A DNA stretch of 64,000 nucleotides from Eulemur rufifrons (Eukaryota; Chordata; Mammalia; Primates; Lemuridae), in the NCBI RefSeq assembly GCF_041146395.1, contig NC_090999.1, forward strand, positions 66,779,001-66,843,000, written 5' to 3'. The first letter of the stretch is position 1. Each line of letters starts with the position of its first letter. The notes below the pieces were generated by a model. That model searched no databases. It had not been told where the DNA came from and saw only the letters and a list, made by a program, of their open reading frames with translations. The position numbers and the translations under genes were made by a program. This document shows, one piece after another, positions 1 to 41,739 of this stretch.

Positions 1-518
1 ACCTCAATTGAGGAAAATGTATGTTATTTTATTAGAAACACTGGACTATCTATGAGAAATCAGCTTACGGATGAGTTTTTGTTTTTTAATTTCAGGTTTT
101 ATTTTAAAAATACTAATCTTTTTAGAATATTCATCTTGGATATCCAGAGTTGGCATTTGTTTACTTTAGTAAGAGATTCTTTTTTTTTATTTATTTTTAT
201 TTTTTTAATTTTTTTTCTTTTTTTTTGTGTGTGTGGATCAATAGTAAGAGATTCTTAATTCATCCTTGTGTTATTGTTTAGGCAATGCTGATTTTTATGT
301 GGCCAGCCTATAATTGTATTTTTAAATTCAAGGAATATATCTGAAAGTCACAGTATTCCTACATTTCAAAAGCTTATATTCTGAAGTTTAGTGAAGCTGG
401 TTATTTTTTTAATTATGACCTGAAATAGTAATTAGTCTTATCCATGTAAATAATTACTACATTTACCTTTGCCTTTGATGCTGTTCATAATATTCTAATC
501 TGTTTCATTCTGTGCTAG
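1..518 (+). other. LNPEP intron (3' part)
   Basis: Intronic sequence ending in the acceptor 'tgtgctag'. It has T-rich low complexity around 177-233. I see no other element. Confidence 0.9.
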
Positions 519-29170
<28,652 letters not shown>

Positions 29171-29650
29171 CATGCACAACCGCACCTCATTTTGTCGCCC
29201 ATTCAGAAAACTTATAAACTTGGTCTCTGCTGCTTTTGCAAAAGCCAAGGTAAAGCCAGGATTGCTGCCGAGTTGTTTGCACTCTTAGGAGTTCTAGTTA
29301 GCTCAGGGCCCAATTGTATTTTTCATCTGTCTTTTCTGAAATGTCTTTGGGCAGTATGTAGTTATTTATTACAAAATTGTATTCACTTATATGCCAACCA
29401 TCTACAGAAACAATGAATAATTTTTCTACTTTGAAGATACACAAATGGGGGAAACATCTGTTCTGGAATTCAGTTCTATTTCTCAGTATCCAGAAAGTTA
29501 CTGAACACAGTGGAACGAGGAATGGTCTACCATAAGAGCCACCATCTTTGCAGGCTGCTGCTTTGTCAGCCATTTGTTGCTTCTTGTTGATAGATGTCAT
29601 TGGAATGTGGTACAAAGTTAGTATGATACCAAGAGTATGGTAACAAAGAC

Positions 29651-29656
29651 AATAAA
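29651..29656 (+). promoter_or_regulatory. Candidate proximal poly(A) signal
   Basis: AATAAA 480 nt after the stop codon, followed within about 45 nt by GU-rich sequence ('caggtgtgcag', 'gatttggggttttgatt'). It could produce a short-UTR LNPEP mRNA lacking the repeat array. Confidence 0.5.
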
Positions 29657-32589
29657 GCATGCACTGTAGAGAACTGATCTCAGGTGTGCAGATCTACTTT
29701 GATTTGGGGTTTTGATTAATCCTTTATTTTCTGAAAAAAGTCTAATAACTATAACTATTGTATTTTTTTCTGCAGAATAGCCAGGTGCTACAGATTTTTG
29801 AAATTTTTTTGTTGTATTGAAAAACTAAATAACAATGCCAAAAGGTTAAATTTTCCAAATATTTAACACTTTCTTTTTCATCTTTTATAGCATTACCATA
29901 GGAAACTGTTCCAAACAAAGTTAGCTTTAATTATAATTACGTTATTCATGAATGCTGATATTCCCTAAATCTGTACACCTTTATCACTCCCTGCGTAGAT
30001 ATACCTTATGTTATTGAGAAGTATTTCTATGTTTGTGGCAAGCATTTTGCTAACACTGGTGTTTTTCATCATGACTTTTATCACTATTACCAAGCATACA
30101 ATTTAAGTTACCTTTTGGCATCATAGATCATAGACACTTTCTCTCTGAATCATAGCCATGTGTGGATTTTCATTTTATATGATAGAGTAGCATATTAGAA
30201 GCATATTTTAAAATAGGGCCTTTGAGAAATTGAAAATTTTTATTTGAAGTTCACCATAGTACCTTAAAGGAACAAAGAGAAGGTGGACTAGGAGGAACTT
30301 GAAATCAGATATGGTGGGCTTTGAATTTTTTCCATATCAAAAATAGCACTTCTCTTTAGTTGAAAAATCATAGTTTTTCTTTTATTGTGGTCAAACTAAC
30401 ATTAAAAGGAGTGGTCAAAGAAAGAAAGAAGAAAAATGAGGGCGGATATCCAAAACTGTATGGCATTTTTACTCCTTCTGAAGGGGAAATACTGTACTTG
30501 AATTTTTTGAGCTATGCAGACTTATACCTAGATTGTTTTGTTTCTTTGATTCTTAGGAGAAAAGCTTTCTTCCTAATAATTGTTGAGAATTTTATATTTT
30601 GTTTTAAAACAGCTTCTATGTACATAAAAAGGGTAATTACCCATTTGCAAGCACTTAAAACACTCCACGGAGTCAGACAATGGGAAAGGTCACCTTTTTT
30701 TATTCAGCAGGTGTGAAGTTAGAATATGTGAGATTGTTTATAAAATTAAATTTTATTTTGTGAAAATATTTTTATATAACAAAATTTAAAAGGCTGGCAA
30801 GCTAAAAAAAATAGCCTTCTTTAATCCTAGTGTGTTTTCCCCCAATTTAGTCTTTTCTAAACATTTATCTCTCACTTTAGAGTAAAAAATATTATATCCT
30901 GAGAATCACAGAATCATCTAAATATGTCTTATTGAAATTGGGGTGACTGTAGGTCTTTATTCCTCTTGTGCTTTGGTAAATGATAATTTAGTTGATATTG
31001 AAAGTTAGGATGTTTTTGTATTTTTAGAGTGAGGGAAAAATACTAAACTTTTGAGGGTTTTTTTTGCTTATTATTGCTGATTTTTTTTACCATGTTGTGT
31101 TACTGAATTCCACTTTGATACAGAATTTAAATTTTGTTACTCCTCAAAATTGGTTAAGATTCTTCAGTTCTGCCTGCCCATCTTGACATTGCTCTTGGAA
31201 TGTGTGTTAATTCTGCATATGGCAAATCTTGTCTTGAATTATATCATTTTTTTTCTATGAGTGTGTCTGCATGTGGTGTGGGGTGGGGGGGGGTATTGTT
31301 ACAAGTAAAACTTTATGAAAACATGGGCTAAAAAGAGCTATCTCCACAAGCAAAGGCCGTTCATTCCCATGACACCAGATCCGTAATTGTAGTTTCATTT
31401 GTAGCCCTCACCTCAATTATATGTAGTTACTAAAACTTCACCTCAGTTTTTCCCCACAGAATTCCATGATTTCCCCACAGATTCCATGGAATTAAAGTCA
31501 CCCCATCTATATGGGACTTCTAAAAACTAGCTCTTAGGAATATAAGGTTAAATAAGAGGTAAAACTTGTAGTATAATAAGTATAATGGTAGCTTTCAAAG
31601 TTTTTCTCCCCCAAAACTATATCTTAGCCACTGTATTTCTGAGAACCCAGATTGAAGCACAGAAGTCACAGTATGCTTTTTTATATAAGCACACAGATTC
31701 ATGACACAATGAGGTACTTGTTGAATAGGTATTCTCTTCATTCAGAGAGAGGGTCTACTTGAATATAAAAGGGACATCTTACAAGATTATTAGGAAAGAT
31801 AGAATTGAAAATCTGGAGTTGTGGAAGAAAAATTTATGCTTTGGAGATGTGAAAGGTTACAAAAGTAGGAATCGGAGTCCAGTTTGTTCTTTTAATATGA
31901 TGTGATTAGTGTATTAAACTGCAAGTAGTATCAGCTGCCACCATAAGCTTGTGCCTTCTTCCATCTTATCTAAGTCTCTTTAAATGAAATTTTGTTGCTT
32001 GTCACTGTTTCATTGTTCGTGAACTTCCTTCCTATCACAGGTTCTACTTAACTCTAATTTTCTTTGCCATATGTGTTTTCATTTTATGGGGCCACTGTGG
32101 GAACAAAATTGCTGCCAGAAGAGTCCTGGGTATAGAGAGCGAATCCAGCTGCATTGGTATTACTGGGTACCAAACAGAAAGAAGCCTTTCTTACGATTGG
32201 GAAGTAAGAAATTAAAGTTAAGTGCTGACTTTGTTGGATTATTGATAGACTGTTATCAAGTTAGATTTTCAGAAGATTCTACTTAAACTAAAGCACCTGG
32301 AACCAGTTGCTGAACACTCACACAATCCCCCTGTTTCCTGGGGCTGTCAGGAAGGTGTACTCAGGCCCAAGGACAGCAGTTCCTAGGCTGAGTTGCAAAA
32401 CTAGACCTGGATTTAGTTACACAGGCCCATCTAAGAACTAAGGTCATAGGTTTGATGTAGGTCTTCTCACCTTGACTTTATAATTTTTGCTTTTATTGGA
32501 ATTAACTCTCTTTTTAAAGAGCTTCCCTCCCCCTCCCTACTCCTGTTTGTATTTTTAAAACCTAAGGTATATATTTTTGCTGGTTTTCA

Positions 32590-35500
32590 CATTCTTTTAT
32601 ATTGTGCTTTCATTCTTTGCATTGCCAAGTATGTACCAAATGAAAAGTGGAGGTCCAAAAGTATGATAAATCTCCTCTTCTCCCTTTCCTTTATTGCCTA
32701 CATGGGCAATAGCTAACAGAATAGTTGATTGATTTCTTTGAGTGGTTTGGGGTTGGGGATATATACTTTTAAAATGCACATATATGTGTGTTTTTGATAG
32801 GTTTTTATATTCTTTAATTTTGTACATTTTTGTCCTGATGAAACGTGATATATCGTCCTATGACATCTCATCTCCCCTTCCCGTATTGCCTGTAACAACA
32901 GCTGCAGAGTAGTTATTTGGTTCCCTGTTTTGGAAGGAGGTGGTAATGTTGAGAGGAGAGCAGGGTATGTTCTTGTAAAAGTGTGTACAAATGTTTTTGC
33001 TGCTATTTGTGAATGTCATTTCATTTTCTATTTCATTCATCCTTCTTGTGGACATGTAGATAAAATGTGGAGGTCCAGAAGTGTGACAGATGTCCCCTTT
33101 GCCTTTCTCCTTATTGCTTTTGTGGACAATAACAGAGTAGTTGTATTAATAGTTGCTGCTGCTTTGATCTAGTCTTGGGGGCTAGAGTTGTATATCATCC
33201 TTTCAAGTATATATAAATGTTATGCTACTTTTTCATATTTTATTTCATACCTGTTTCTTTGCATGGATGCATATATACTTAATGAATATTGATGTGCAGA
33301 GTATTACAAATCTCTTCTTTTCCTTTTTCCTTATTGCCTCTTTAGGCAATACCTAGTAGAGTAGTTTGATTTGGGGCCTTGGGAGAAAATGGGCTATGTA
33401 CTTAATGTGTATAAATATACTTGCTACTACATTGTATTACTAATTCATTTCATACCATGTCCTTCTCATGGACATGAAAGTACTTAATGAGATGTGGAGG
33501 TACCGATGTGTGACAATCTCCTCTTCTTCCCGTCCCTTACTGCCCATTGGGCAATCGCTAATAAAGTAGTTATCAGGGTGGGGCATGGGGGGAGCGGGGC
33601 AGGGGGGTCAGGGAAATGTACTTAATGTATATACATGTTTTTACTGTTATACTGTATTAATTCATCGGGTGCCCAGACTGAGAGGCACCTAATGAACCAT
33701 GGAGTTCTGGATGTATAACAATCTCCTCTTCTCCCTTTCCCTCATTGCCTGTGTGGGCAATACTTTTAGAGTAGTTTGGGGTTTTTGAAGTTTTTTTTGC
33801 TAGGGGAGAGAAAGTGATTTCAGGGTAAGGTTGTATACTTTTAAAATGTATACATTTTTTTCTACTTTTTTGTTAGTTTGTTTCTTTCCTTGTCTTTAAA
33901 TGGATATATGAAGAAAATTAAGGTTCCATCTATGACAGGTCTCTCCTTCTCCCCTTCCCTTATATTGCCTGTGTGGACAGTCTCTAGGAGAGTAGTTAAT
34001 TAGTTTCAGGGGTTCTTTTATGGGTATTGGGGTATATACTTTTATAAATATATGTACATGTTTTTGCTTTATTATAATATTTCACTGGGGACCCAGAGCT
34101 TCACTTGGATGTGTAGGTTCCTAATGAACCATGGAGTTCTGGATGTATAACATGTAACACTTTCTTTCCCTTTCCCTTTTTATCTACATGGGGAAAATTT
34201 TTTAAGTAGTTTAGATTTCTTGAAGTTTTGGGGGGTGGAAGGGGACTAAGGGCAGGATATATACTTCTAAAAAATGTATGTACAGTTTTTTTACTATATT
34301 GTGTTATTTCATTTTGTACCCAGTGCTTTGCTTGGACATACAGGTACCTAATGAAATGTGGAGGTCCGGATGTATGAAAATCTCCTCTTTTCCCCTTTCC
34401 TTATTGCCTCTGTGGGCAATAGTTGTAGAGTAATATGTATTTTTTTTTCACTCAACCCCTCTCCCAGGAGGGTGGGGGTAATGTACTTTTAGAAATGTAT
34501 ATAAATGTTTTTGCTTCTTTTTTCTGTTACTTCATTTTGTACCTAGATCTTTCCATGGATACTTAGGTACGTAATGAAAATCGAGGTTCATTCTATGAAA
34601 AAATCTCCCTTCTCCCCTTCCCTTATTGCCTGTCTGGGCAATGGCTAATAGAGTAGTTGTTTAGGGCTTTTTGGCAGAAGGGTGGGGGATTTGGGGGTTT
34701 GTATTTTTTTAAATGTATATAAAAGTTTTGCTGGGATTTTTTGTTCTTTCACTCCAACTCAGTTTTTTGTTTGGAATTGTAGGAATCCAGTGTAATAAGA
34801 GACCCAGACCCAGAGGTGTGACGCATCTTCTTTCCCTTCCTCTATAGCCTGTGTACACAGGCTATAGTACATGAGTACTGTAGGGCTTGGTTTTGTTTTT
34901 TTGTTTTCGAGATTTTTAATGGGGAATGGGCTTATTAGAGAAAAAGACAAGATATATAATTTTTCTACTGTATATAAATGTTTTTACCCCTTTTTGGTGT
35001 TAAATTCATTTTGAATCCAGTCCTTTGCATGACTATTTAGGTACTTAATAGTAATAAAGTTGAGATTGACTCTATGAAAAATCTCCCATACTCCCCATCC
35101 CTCATTGCCTGATGGGCAATGGTAGAATAGATGTTTGGTTTCTTTGGGAGGAGGCTGAGTGTACATATATACATACATATTTTTAATGTATATAAATGCT
35201 TGCTACATTCTGTGTGTTATTTCATGTAGTACCCAGTCCTTTGCTGGGACATGTTAGGTACATAACGAAACATGGAGGTCCAGATGTATGATAACTCTCC
35301 TCTGCTTCCCTTCCCTCATTGCCTGTGGGGGCAATAGTTTTATAACTCGGGTTTGTTTTTGTGTGGGGAGGGGTTATATGGGTGGGAAAGGGTTAGGAGG
35401 AAAAGGACAGGGTATATCCTTTTTAAAGATGTATATAGATGCTTTCATGATATTGACTTTTGTACCTAGTCCTTTGCATAGATATATAGGTACCTAATGA

Positions 35501-35950
35501 AAATCGAGGATCAGTGTATGACAAATCTCCCTTTCTCCCCTTCCCTTATTGCCTGTGTAGGCAATAGTGAGTAGAGTAGTTGTGTGTTATTTACTTCCTT
35601 GTTTGTTTTGGAGGGATTTATATTTTTGGTAGGGGGATATTCTTACTAAGTATAAATATGTTTTCATATCTTTGTTATTTCATTTTGTATTTAGTCTTTT
35701 GCATGGCTGTGTAGGGACCTAATGAAAGTTGAGTTTCATGATATGACAGGTCACTTTTTTTCCTACATATTTTCTCATTTATCAGTAGGTAGCATAGTTG
35801 TTTTGTGGTTATTTTGTTTTATTCTCCATGATATATGCTTTTAAGGATTTAGGTATGTACACACATATGTAATTTGCTTTCACTCTCCTCCCATTATTTT
35901 CCTTTAATGCTTAGTCCTTTGCAGGTACCTAACAAAAATAAAGGCCTACT
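32590..35950 (+). repeat. Tandem array of ~15 diverged ~220-bp units with a conserved stem-loop
   Basis: Each unit has, in order: 'AATGAAA-TGTGGAGGTCC', 'TATGACAAATCTCC', a pyrimidine tract ('cttctccccttccctt'), ATTGCC-loop-GGCAAT, 'TAGAGTAGTT', a purine/T-rich stretch, 'TTTTAAAATGTATATAAATG', 'TTTCATTTTGTACCCAGTCC' and 'TTTGCATGGACAT'. Left-arm positions are 32693, 32885, 33113, 33333, 33539, 33744, 33964, (degenerate near 34180), 34403, 34625, 34844, 35104, 35318, 35548 and (degenerate near 35770), a spacing of 192-260 and typically about 220 nt. The hairpin and pyrimidine tract are far better kept than the rest. Confidence 0.9.
34842..34867 (+). repeat. 26-nt perfect palindrome with compensatory change in one array unit
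   Basis: In this unit the stem core is ATAGCC/GGCTAT instead of ATTGCC/GGCAAT, and the arms extend to CTATAGCCTGTGT and its exact complement. The T-to-A change on one arm is matched by A-to-T on the other. Confidence 0.9.
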
Positions 35951-36163
35951 AAATTCATACCATCTGGCTTGAAGGTATAGCAGTGTGGGAGTATAGCTAA
36001 TGGCACCAGGTGTGCAACAGATAAGATGGGAGAAGACGCTTGGGTATGGTTGAGTGGTGAAAGCTAATCAGATCCAGCATTTCTTATGTTGATTCAAACT
36101 GAATGAGACGGTGAAAAGAGACCAGTGCTTTTGTAAATTCTAGAAAGACAGGGGCCAGTACTG

Positions 36164-36169
36164 AATAAA
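36164..36169 (+). promoter_or_regulatory. Candidate internal poly(A) signal
   Basis: AATAAA followed immediately by 'agtgtgtttac', just downstream of the repeat array. Confidence 0.4.
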
Positions 36170-37038
36170 AGTGTGTTTACACTTCATTGCTGATTAATCT
36201 TATAGTAACTGGTAAGTGAGTGAAGCTGGTAAGCCAATAAGAGTGCTGCCTAGAAGTCATTTGAAGACCCTTCAGAGTAGCTTCTTCCTGAGGCCTGGAA
36301 TTCTGATTCATCTAGAGAAATGTGTTGCAGTTAACATATTTTTGTGTACCCAGTAGAAATTATTTTGATTCTTGGAATGTACCTTTTGAGTTATAGCCAT
36401 GGCTCCAGTGAATGACAACGTGGACCCAAAAACTAATCCAAAAAGAATTTTAGGGGCAAGCCCTTTCTTTCTTTCAGCCTGCACATGTGGCGGGCCAAGT
36501 TGATCCTTTCCTACCCAGAATTCTTCTGTGTGGCTACATCTCTCTCCTCAGTTTTCCAGTAGTTGGACCATTCCTGTTCTTTTTTCTGTTTTGTCTTCAG
36601 TCCTATGCTGTTACATGTTATCTTCAACGGCACTCAAAAATTTAAGCCAGTGCTATCTCGTTAGCCTTGTGTTTTTGTGTGCATTTCATGCATCCAGACC
36701 TACACGTTCACTTTTGGTATTCTTATATTTCACATTGTCTCTTGATCCACCACGTGATAGATGCTATGACTGCATTTGTTTGCATCAAAGCATAAGCATG
36801 TGCAAATATCTGTCCCTTGTTGTCTTCCTACTGCAACATCTTAGCATTATTTATTTGTTTTCGCATTTATCATGATGCTACTCCATGCTAAAGATTTGCC
36901 ATATTATAATTTTAGAGACATTGATAGGACTCCTAGAAAATTTGCAAAGAAATGTTATTTACCACATCAAACTCTCAGGTTTAGTATTGAAAAATTAGCA
37001 TATACTTTGCTATTACTTATACCTGCTGCTATGGAAAA

Positions 37039-37083
37039 AATAAAAGTTTATTCATGACACATTTAACTTTGATCATAAATAAA
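37039..37083 (+). promoter_or_regulatory. Two candidate poly(A) signals
   Basis: AATAAA occurs at 37039 and 37078 with A/T-rich context. They are alternative ends for the long UTR. Confidence 0.4.
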
Positions 37084-37703
37084 AAAGAAAGGGGCACCTT
37101 TTTGGAGTTAGTCATGGTAGTCATTAGTGATATTTCTGAACAGTTCTTAATTTGAAATACTTCTAAGGAAGTAAAGGTCATGGCTTAGCTGAATGAAATG
37201 CTCCAGAAGTTGGACTGTATAAACCATCAGTACAAAATACACTGTGCGTGTATGTGTATATAAAATGAGAATTACAGCATAATTGGAGCATTTGCATTAA
37301 TCAACAAACTCACATTGAGACAAACAGTCTTACAGCTGTCTTGATTAAAGCCAAGTGTTCCATGTTGCTGTGAAGAATAGTCTCTTTCAAGTACTTTGGA
37401 AAGTAATTACTTAGAAACTTGTAAAGCTATTACATTTTGTATTTAAACACCTATAGAGTTCTTCAGTTCCTTAAGTCTGAGCTTGTTGGTGGAATTCTAA
37501 ATTTGTATCATAATCTGTCTTTTGTGGAAGATTTTGAAAATATTATGTACATATAATATTGTATATGCAAATTGTGTTGTTTCACTTGTAAAGGGAAAAG
37601 GCTTATTTTTCTTTATATTTCTGATAACTTGTTTTGCATATGACCAGCACTGACTGAAAGGCATGTTTAACTGCAAACACTGTTGCTTTTTTTGTGACAT
37701 GAA

Positions 37704-37709
37704 AATAAA
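37704..37709 (+). promoter_or_regulatory. Candidate distal poly(A) signal of LNPEP
   Basis: AATAAA followed about 20 nt later by 'taattgtgtgcactctttgg', a GU-rich downstream element. Beyond it ancient repeats resume, so I take it as the end of the transcript. Confidence 0.6.
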
Positions 37710-37885
37710 AGTATTTAAATACAGATAATTGTGTGCACTCTTTGGATTAAAAAAAAATACATATATAAAGTGTTATTTTTCTCAGATTATGAGCTCTACC
37801 AGGGCAGCTCCCATATTCATTGTCTTCTGTTGTGTTTCCTACCTCACCAGTACCCCAGTATCCTTAGTGCATATAACTCAAGGGT

Positions 37886-38075
37886 TCTCAAATTCACACT
37901 ACTGATATTTTGGGGTGGATAATTCTTTGTTGTGAGGAGCTGTCCTGTGTATCATAGGATATTTAGCAGCCAATTGCAACTAGATGCCAATAGCACCTCC
38001 TACCCCTAGTTGTGACAACCAAAATTGTCTCCTCCAGACATTGGCAAATGTCCCTAGGGCCTGGAGTGGGAGCTC
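37886..38075. mobile_element. MER5A (hAT-Charlie MITE)
   Basis: Diagnostic phrases: 'ttctttgttgtgaggagctg', 'tcataggatatttagcagcc', 'ttgtgacaaccaaaattgtc', 'agacattggcaaatgtccct'. Confidence 0.85.
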
Positions 38076-38686
38076 AGACTTTCAATGCATGCATACGGCA
38101 GGGGACTGAGTAACAGTTATAGGAGCTCCATCCACACAATTATTTGCTTTTTGGATTAAAGCAATTCTTGTAAACATTCAGGTCACCTAAGTAGCCCAGT
38201 GACACAGTCATAATACAGTAACTAAATCAGTATGAGACATGTAATTTCTTATGCAAGCAAAACCAAGGAACACTTACTCTTTTAATTAAGGTGAGACATT
38301 GGATGTTATCAGGAAATAGCCCTTGCTTTGATTCACATGTAGTTGGAGTGGGCACTGCTATAGTTACATTCTTGGTTACATTCTACAAAAGGAGTTCCTT
38401 TGTTCTATGCCCTTAGATAGTCATGAGGAAGAATTGAGAATTTCTTAGGCTTCTCGATACGGGCACTAGAAGCAGTATTCTTTTCAGTAACTGCTAGTGC
38501 TTCAGGATGGGCATTTGAGGACAAATTTAGTAAGTCTCTTAATTCCCATCCCCCAAATCCTGTTTCTGGGAACACAAAACCTTGATGCCATGCCTTTTTA
38601 AAATCTCTTATCAATGATCATTGCTAATATATAGGGGAAATGCTCTGAGAAATTGTGGGATTTTTGATCCAAGGCTTCTAGTTAAC

Positions 38687-38992
38687 TTTTTTTTTTTTTT
38701 TTTTTTTGAGACAGAGTCTCACTCTGTTGCCCTGGGTAGAGTTCAGTGACGTCATCATAACTCAGTAACTGCAACCTCAACCTCCTGGGCTCAAGCAATT
38801 CTCTTGCCTCAACCTCCTGAGTAGCTGGGACTACAGGTGCGAGCCACCACACCTGGCTCATTTTTCTATTTTTAGTAGAGACGGGGTCTCGCTGTTGCTC
38901 AGGCTGATCTTGGACTCCTGAGCTCAGGCGATCCTCCCACCTGGGCCTTCCAGAGTGCTAGGATTACAGGCATGAGCCACCGTGCCTGGCCT
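38687..38992 (-). repeat. Dimeric Alu
   Basis: Poly-T, then 'gagacagagtctcactctgt', through to 'gagccaccgtgcctggcc'. Both arms present, reverse orientation. Confidence 0.93.
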
Positions 38993-40059
38993 GGTTAAAT
39001 TTTTTATGCTTTTATATTCACGGATATGGGCAGTAAACAATTGAACTAAAACTCATTATAAATGTAAGGAACACTTTGGTTCCAATAGACCTTTTGGATG
39101 GATAGTATAATAATAACTTTTCTCGATTTTTCTATAGTCATTTTTAGAACTCATGGTACAGAGTACTGATTTGTTTATATCTTGTTTTTGCTTTACTTCA
39201 GTTTTTACCATAAATCCCTCCCCCTCAACACACGCATGCTCACACACACACTCAAAGCCTCTGGTGTTTACTAAAACTTGTGTGCAAGTTGAACAGTTAA
39301 CTTACATGCTGTGAAGAGATGTTTTATTACCAGAAAGCAAAAACATACTTTTAAGTCATTCATTACAGCCCACCCTCTAGAGCCCATAATTGGTGATCTG
39401 TTTCCAATGCTTTGTGCTTGTTTACTTTTATTATTTTCATCATGGATGACATCCAGTCAACTGGTCAAAGTCCAATTGAAGCTAAATGCACTTTTGGGAC
39501 CCCTGTGATTTCTGTTGTTGGCTGAGTTGAATTATATCCAGGACTGTGGCTTACACATACAGTAAGTTTCATTCTTGCTTTCCCACTCGTTTTTATAAAA
39601 GGAGAGAGTGTAACGTGATAACCTAATAAAATAGCGTCATCACAGTTGGACTGTTGATGAGCAGGCGGCAGCATCAGGAGGCTTAGTTTGAGAGGAAGTC
39701 GGGACATACAAGAGGCCACATCAGCATAGGGAAGACTAGTTGGGGGGGGTCAGTGTGTTCCTTATTAAAGTAACCATTTGTGTACAAACCAAGTATGGGA
39801 AATTGAAAGCCCTTTTGTTCAATGTTTTCTGATGCTGTTGGCCTTCTCCGATGTGAGTGTAGCTGAAATGATCCCTGGGTCCTACTTGCAGAATTGCTCA
39901 TTGGCTGCTCAGTGGGTTTAGTGGCTGTTCATATCTTCATTTTATCTCCAAGGCCTCTGTACTTTTAATTTGAGCAAAATTATTGGAATGTTATGATTAT
40001 CACATAACAAAAGGTAATTTCAAGAAATTAAAATACTTGAGAGGCTATGGAGAATAGAC

Positions 40060-40260
40060 TGACATCAGTTCAGACTGGAATTGATTCTGGTTCAATCATT
40101 TTCCATTTAAAGACAAAGTTGGTACTAATCCCTATTAGTCTCAGTTTCCTCTATTTATAAAATTGGGATCCTACATACCTACCTTGCAAAGTTATTCACA
40201 TTAAATAAAATACTTCTAAATTGCCTAGGACAGTGCCTGGCTCAGGAATACTAAATATCA
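40060..40260 (+). repeat. MIR
   Basis: 'agtctcagtttcctctattt', 'aaattgggatcctacatacc', 'ggacagtgcctggctcagga' follow MIR order, directly upstream of an Alu. Confidence 0.7.
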
Positions 40261-40285
40261 ACTGTTATTGTTAAAACTGTCAATG

Positions 40286-40591
<306 letters not shown>

Positions 40592-41739
40592 AAAACCTGT
40601 CAGCTGTTTTCTGAAGTGTATGGATGTTAATGTTTTCATGTTCAGTTACAGATTGAAATGAGTTTTTTTTTTTTAATTGAATAAGGTTGTATAGCTTCCC
40701 AGTTAGGAAATTATAGAAATAATTGTAATCTAATATTTTTATAAATTTAAACTTTAAGTTTGCAAGGATTTCATTTGTTTGAGAGGCATTGTAGTATACT
40801 AGAAAAATCATGCAGTTATATAGTTTTTATCACTGAAATTAAATCCTGACGGTTGCTGAATTTGGTTAGTTAAAACTAGGTAAAATATGAAATCCTGACT
40901 GTTGACTAATCTGCAATGGGGGTAATAACAGCCACTTTTCATTAATAACACGAGGCCCAGGTATATGGGAAAATAGACCTGGTGCTTCACAGGTGCTCAA
41001 CAAATATTGCTTTCCTTATCTCAATTTATTTGCCATAAATATGCAGAAGAATCAATCATGCCCAAGTCTCAAATCTGGCTAGAAAACATTGTATACAACC
41101 TACACATTAGATGGTATGATGCAGAGAAGTTGGCCGAATGTTTTAGGATCTCTGATTGATAGTGCTAGGAGGAACCTTCCATGTGACCTCGTCTAACTCT
41201 CTCATTTTACAGATTAAGGGCACCAGAGGTTATGCTTGAGCTAAAAATCCTACATAATATTATATGTTAAATTTGTATATGTGTTTACTTTAGAAACAGT
41301 TGTGTGTATCGCTTTTGAGACAAATGACGTGCAGGTGCCTGCAGAACCCTGTTTCCCTGGAGAAGAGAACCTTAGAATTTGCTATTGAAAGGTGTTTCGT
41401 TAATGTTGAGTGCAGAGCTAAATTAAGCTATCCTAATGTTTTCACTTTTAAATTTGATGATGGTGTGAATGATCCAAACAGAGTGGCCTCAAAACAGTAG
41501 CCCTTTTGTGTGTGTGTTAAAGGAAGAGGGTTGTGTTAAAGTGATCTCGTCTCAGGTGGAAGGCACTAATGTCAGGAGGTTCAGATAGACTCTTTCCCCA
41601 CCAAGAGGATATCAGGGTGGGGCGGGGTGGTTAGCATGGACATGACAAGTGCAGTGTTGATGAGCTGGATGCAAGGACCATAAACATTAGCTTCACTGAC
41701 TACAAGTAAAAGATGAAAATGAACCATTTTCCCCAAGTA

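Larger units (their letters stand above)
29171..37730 (+). other. LNPEP: LNPEP 3' UTR, about 8.5 kb (inferred)
   Basis: From the stop codon to the poly(A) cluster near 37704 I find no Alu, LINE or LTR, whereas both flanks are full of them. This is what a selected long 3' UTR looks like. Candidate poly(A) signals at 29651, 36164, 37039, 37078 and 37704 would give short and long isoforms. The segment contains the 220-bp stem-loop array (32590-35950). Open frames inside it are short and unlike known proteins. The exact 3' end is inferred. Confidence 0.7.

Noticed and set aside
30360..30716. 118-codon open frame in the LNPEP 3' UTR
   Set aside because: No homology, AT-rich chance frame within the inferred untranslated region.
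32590..35950. The repeat array as a CRISPR array or microRNA cluster
   Set aside because: The units are ~220 bp, diverged and in a primate UTR, which excludes CRISPR. The stems are only 6-13 bp, too short for canonical microRNA precursors.
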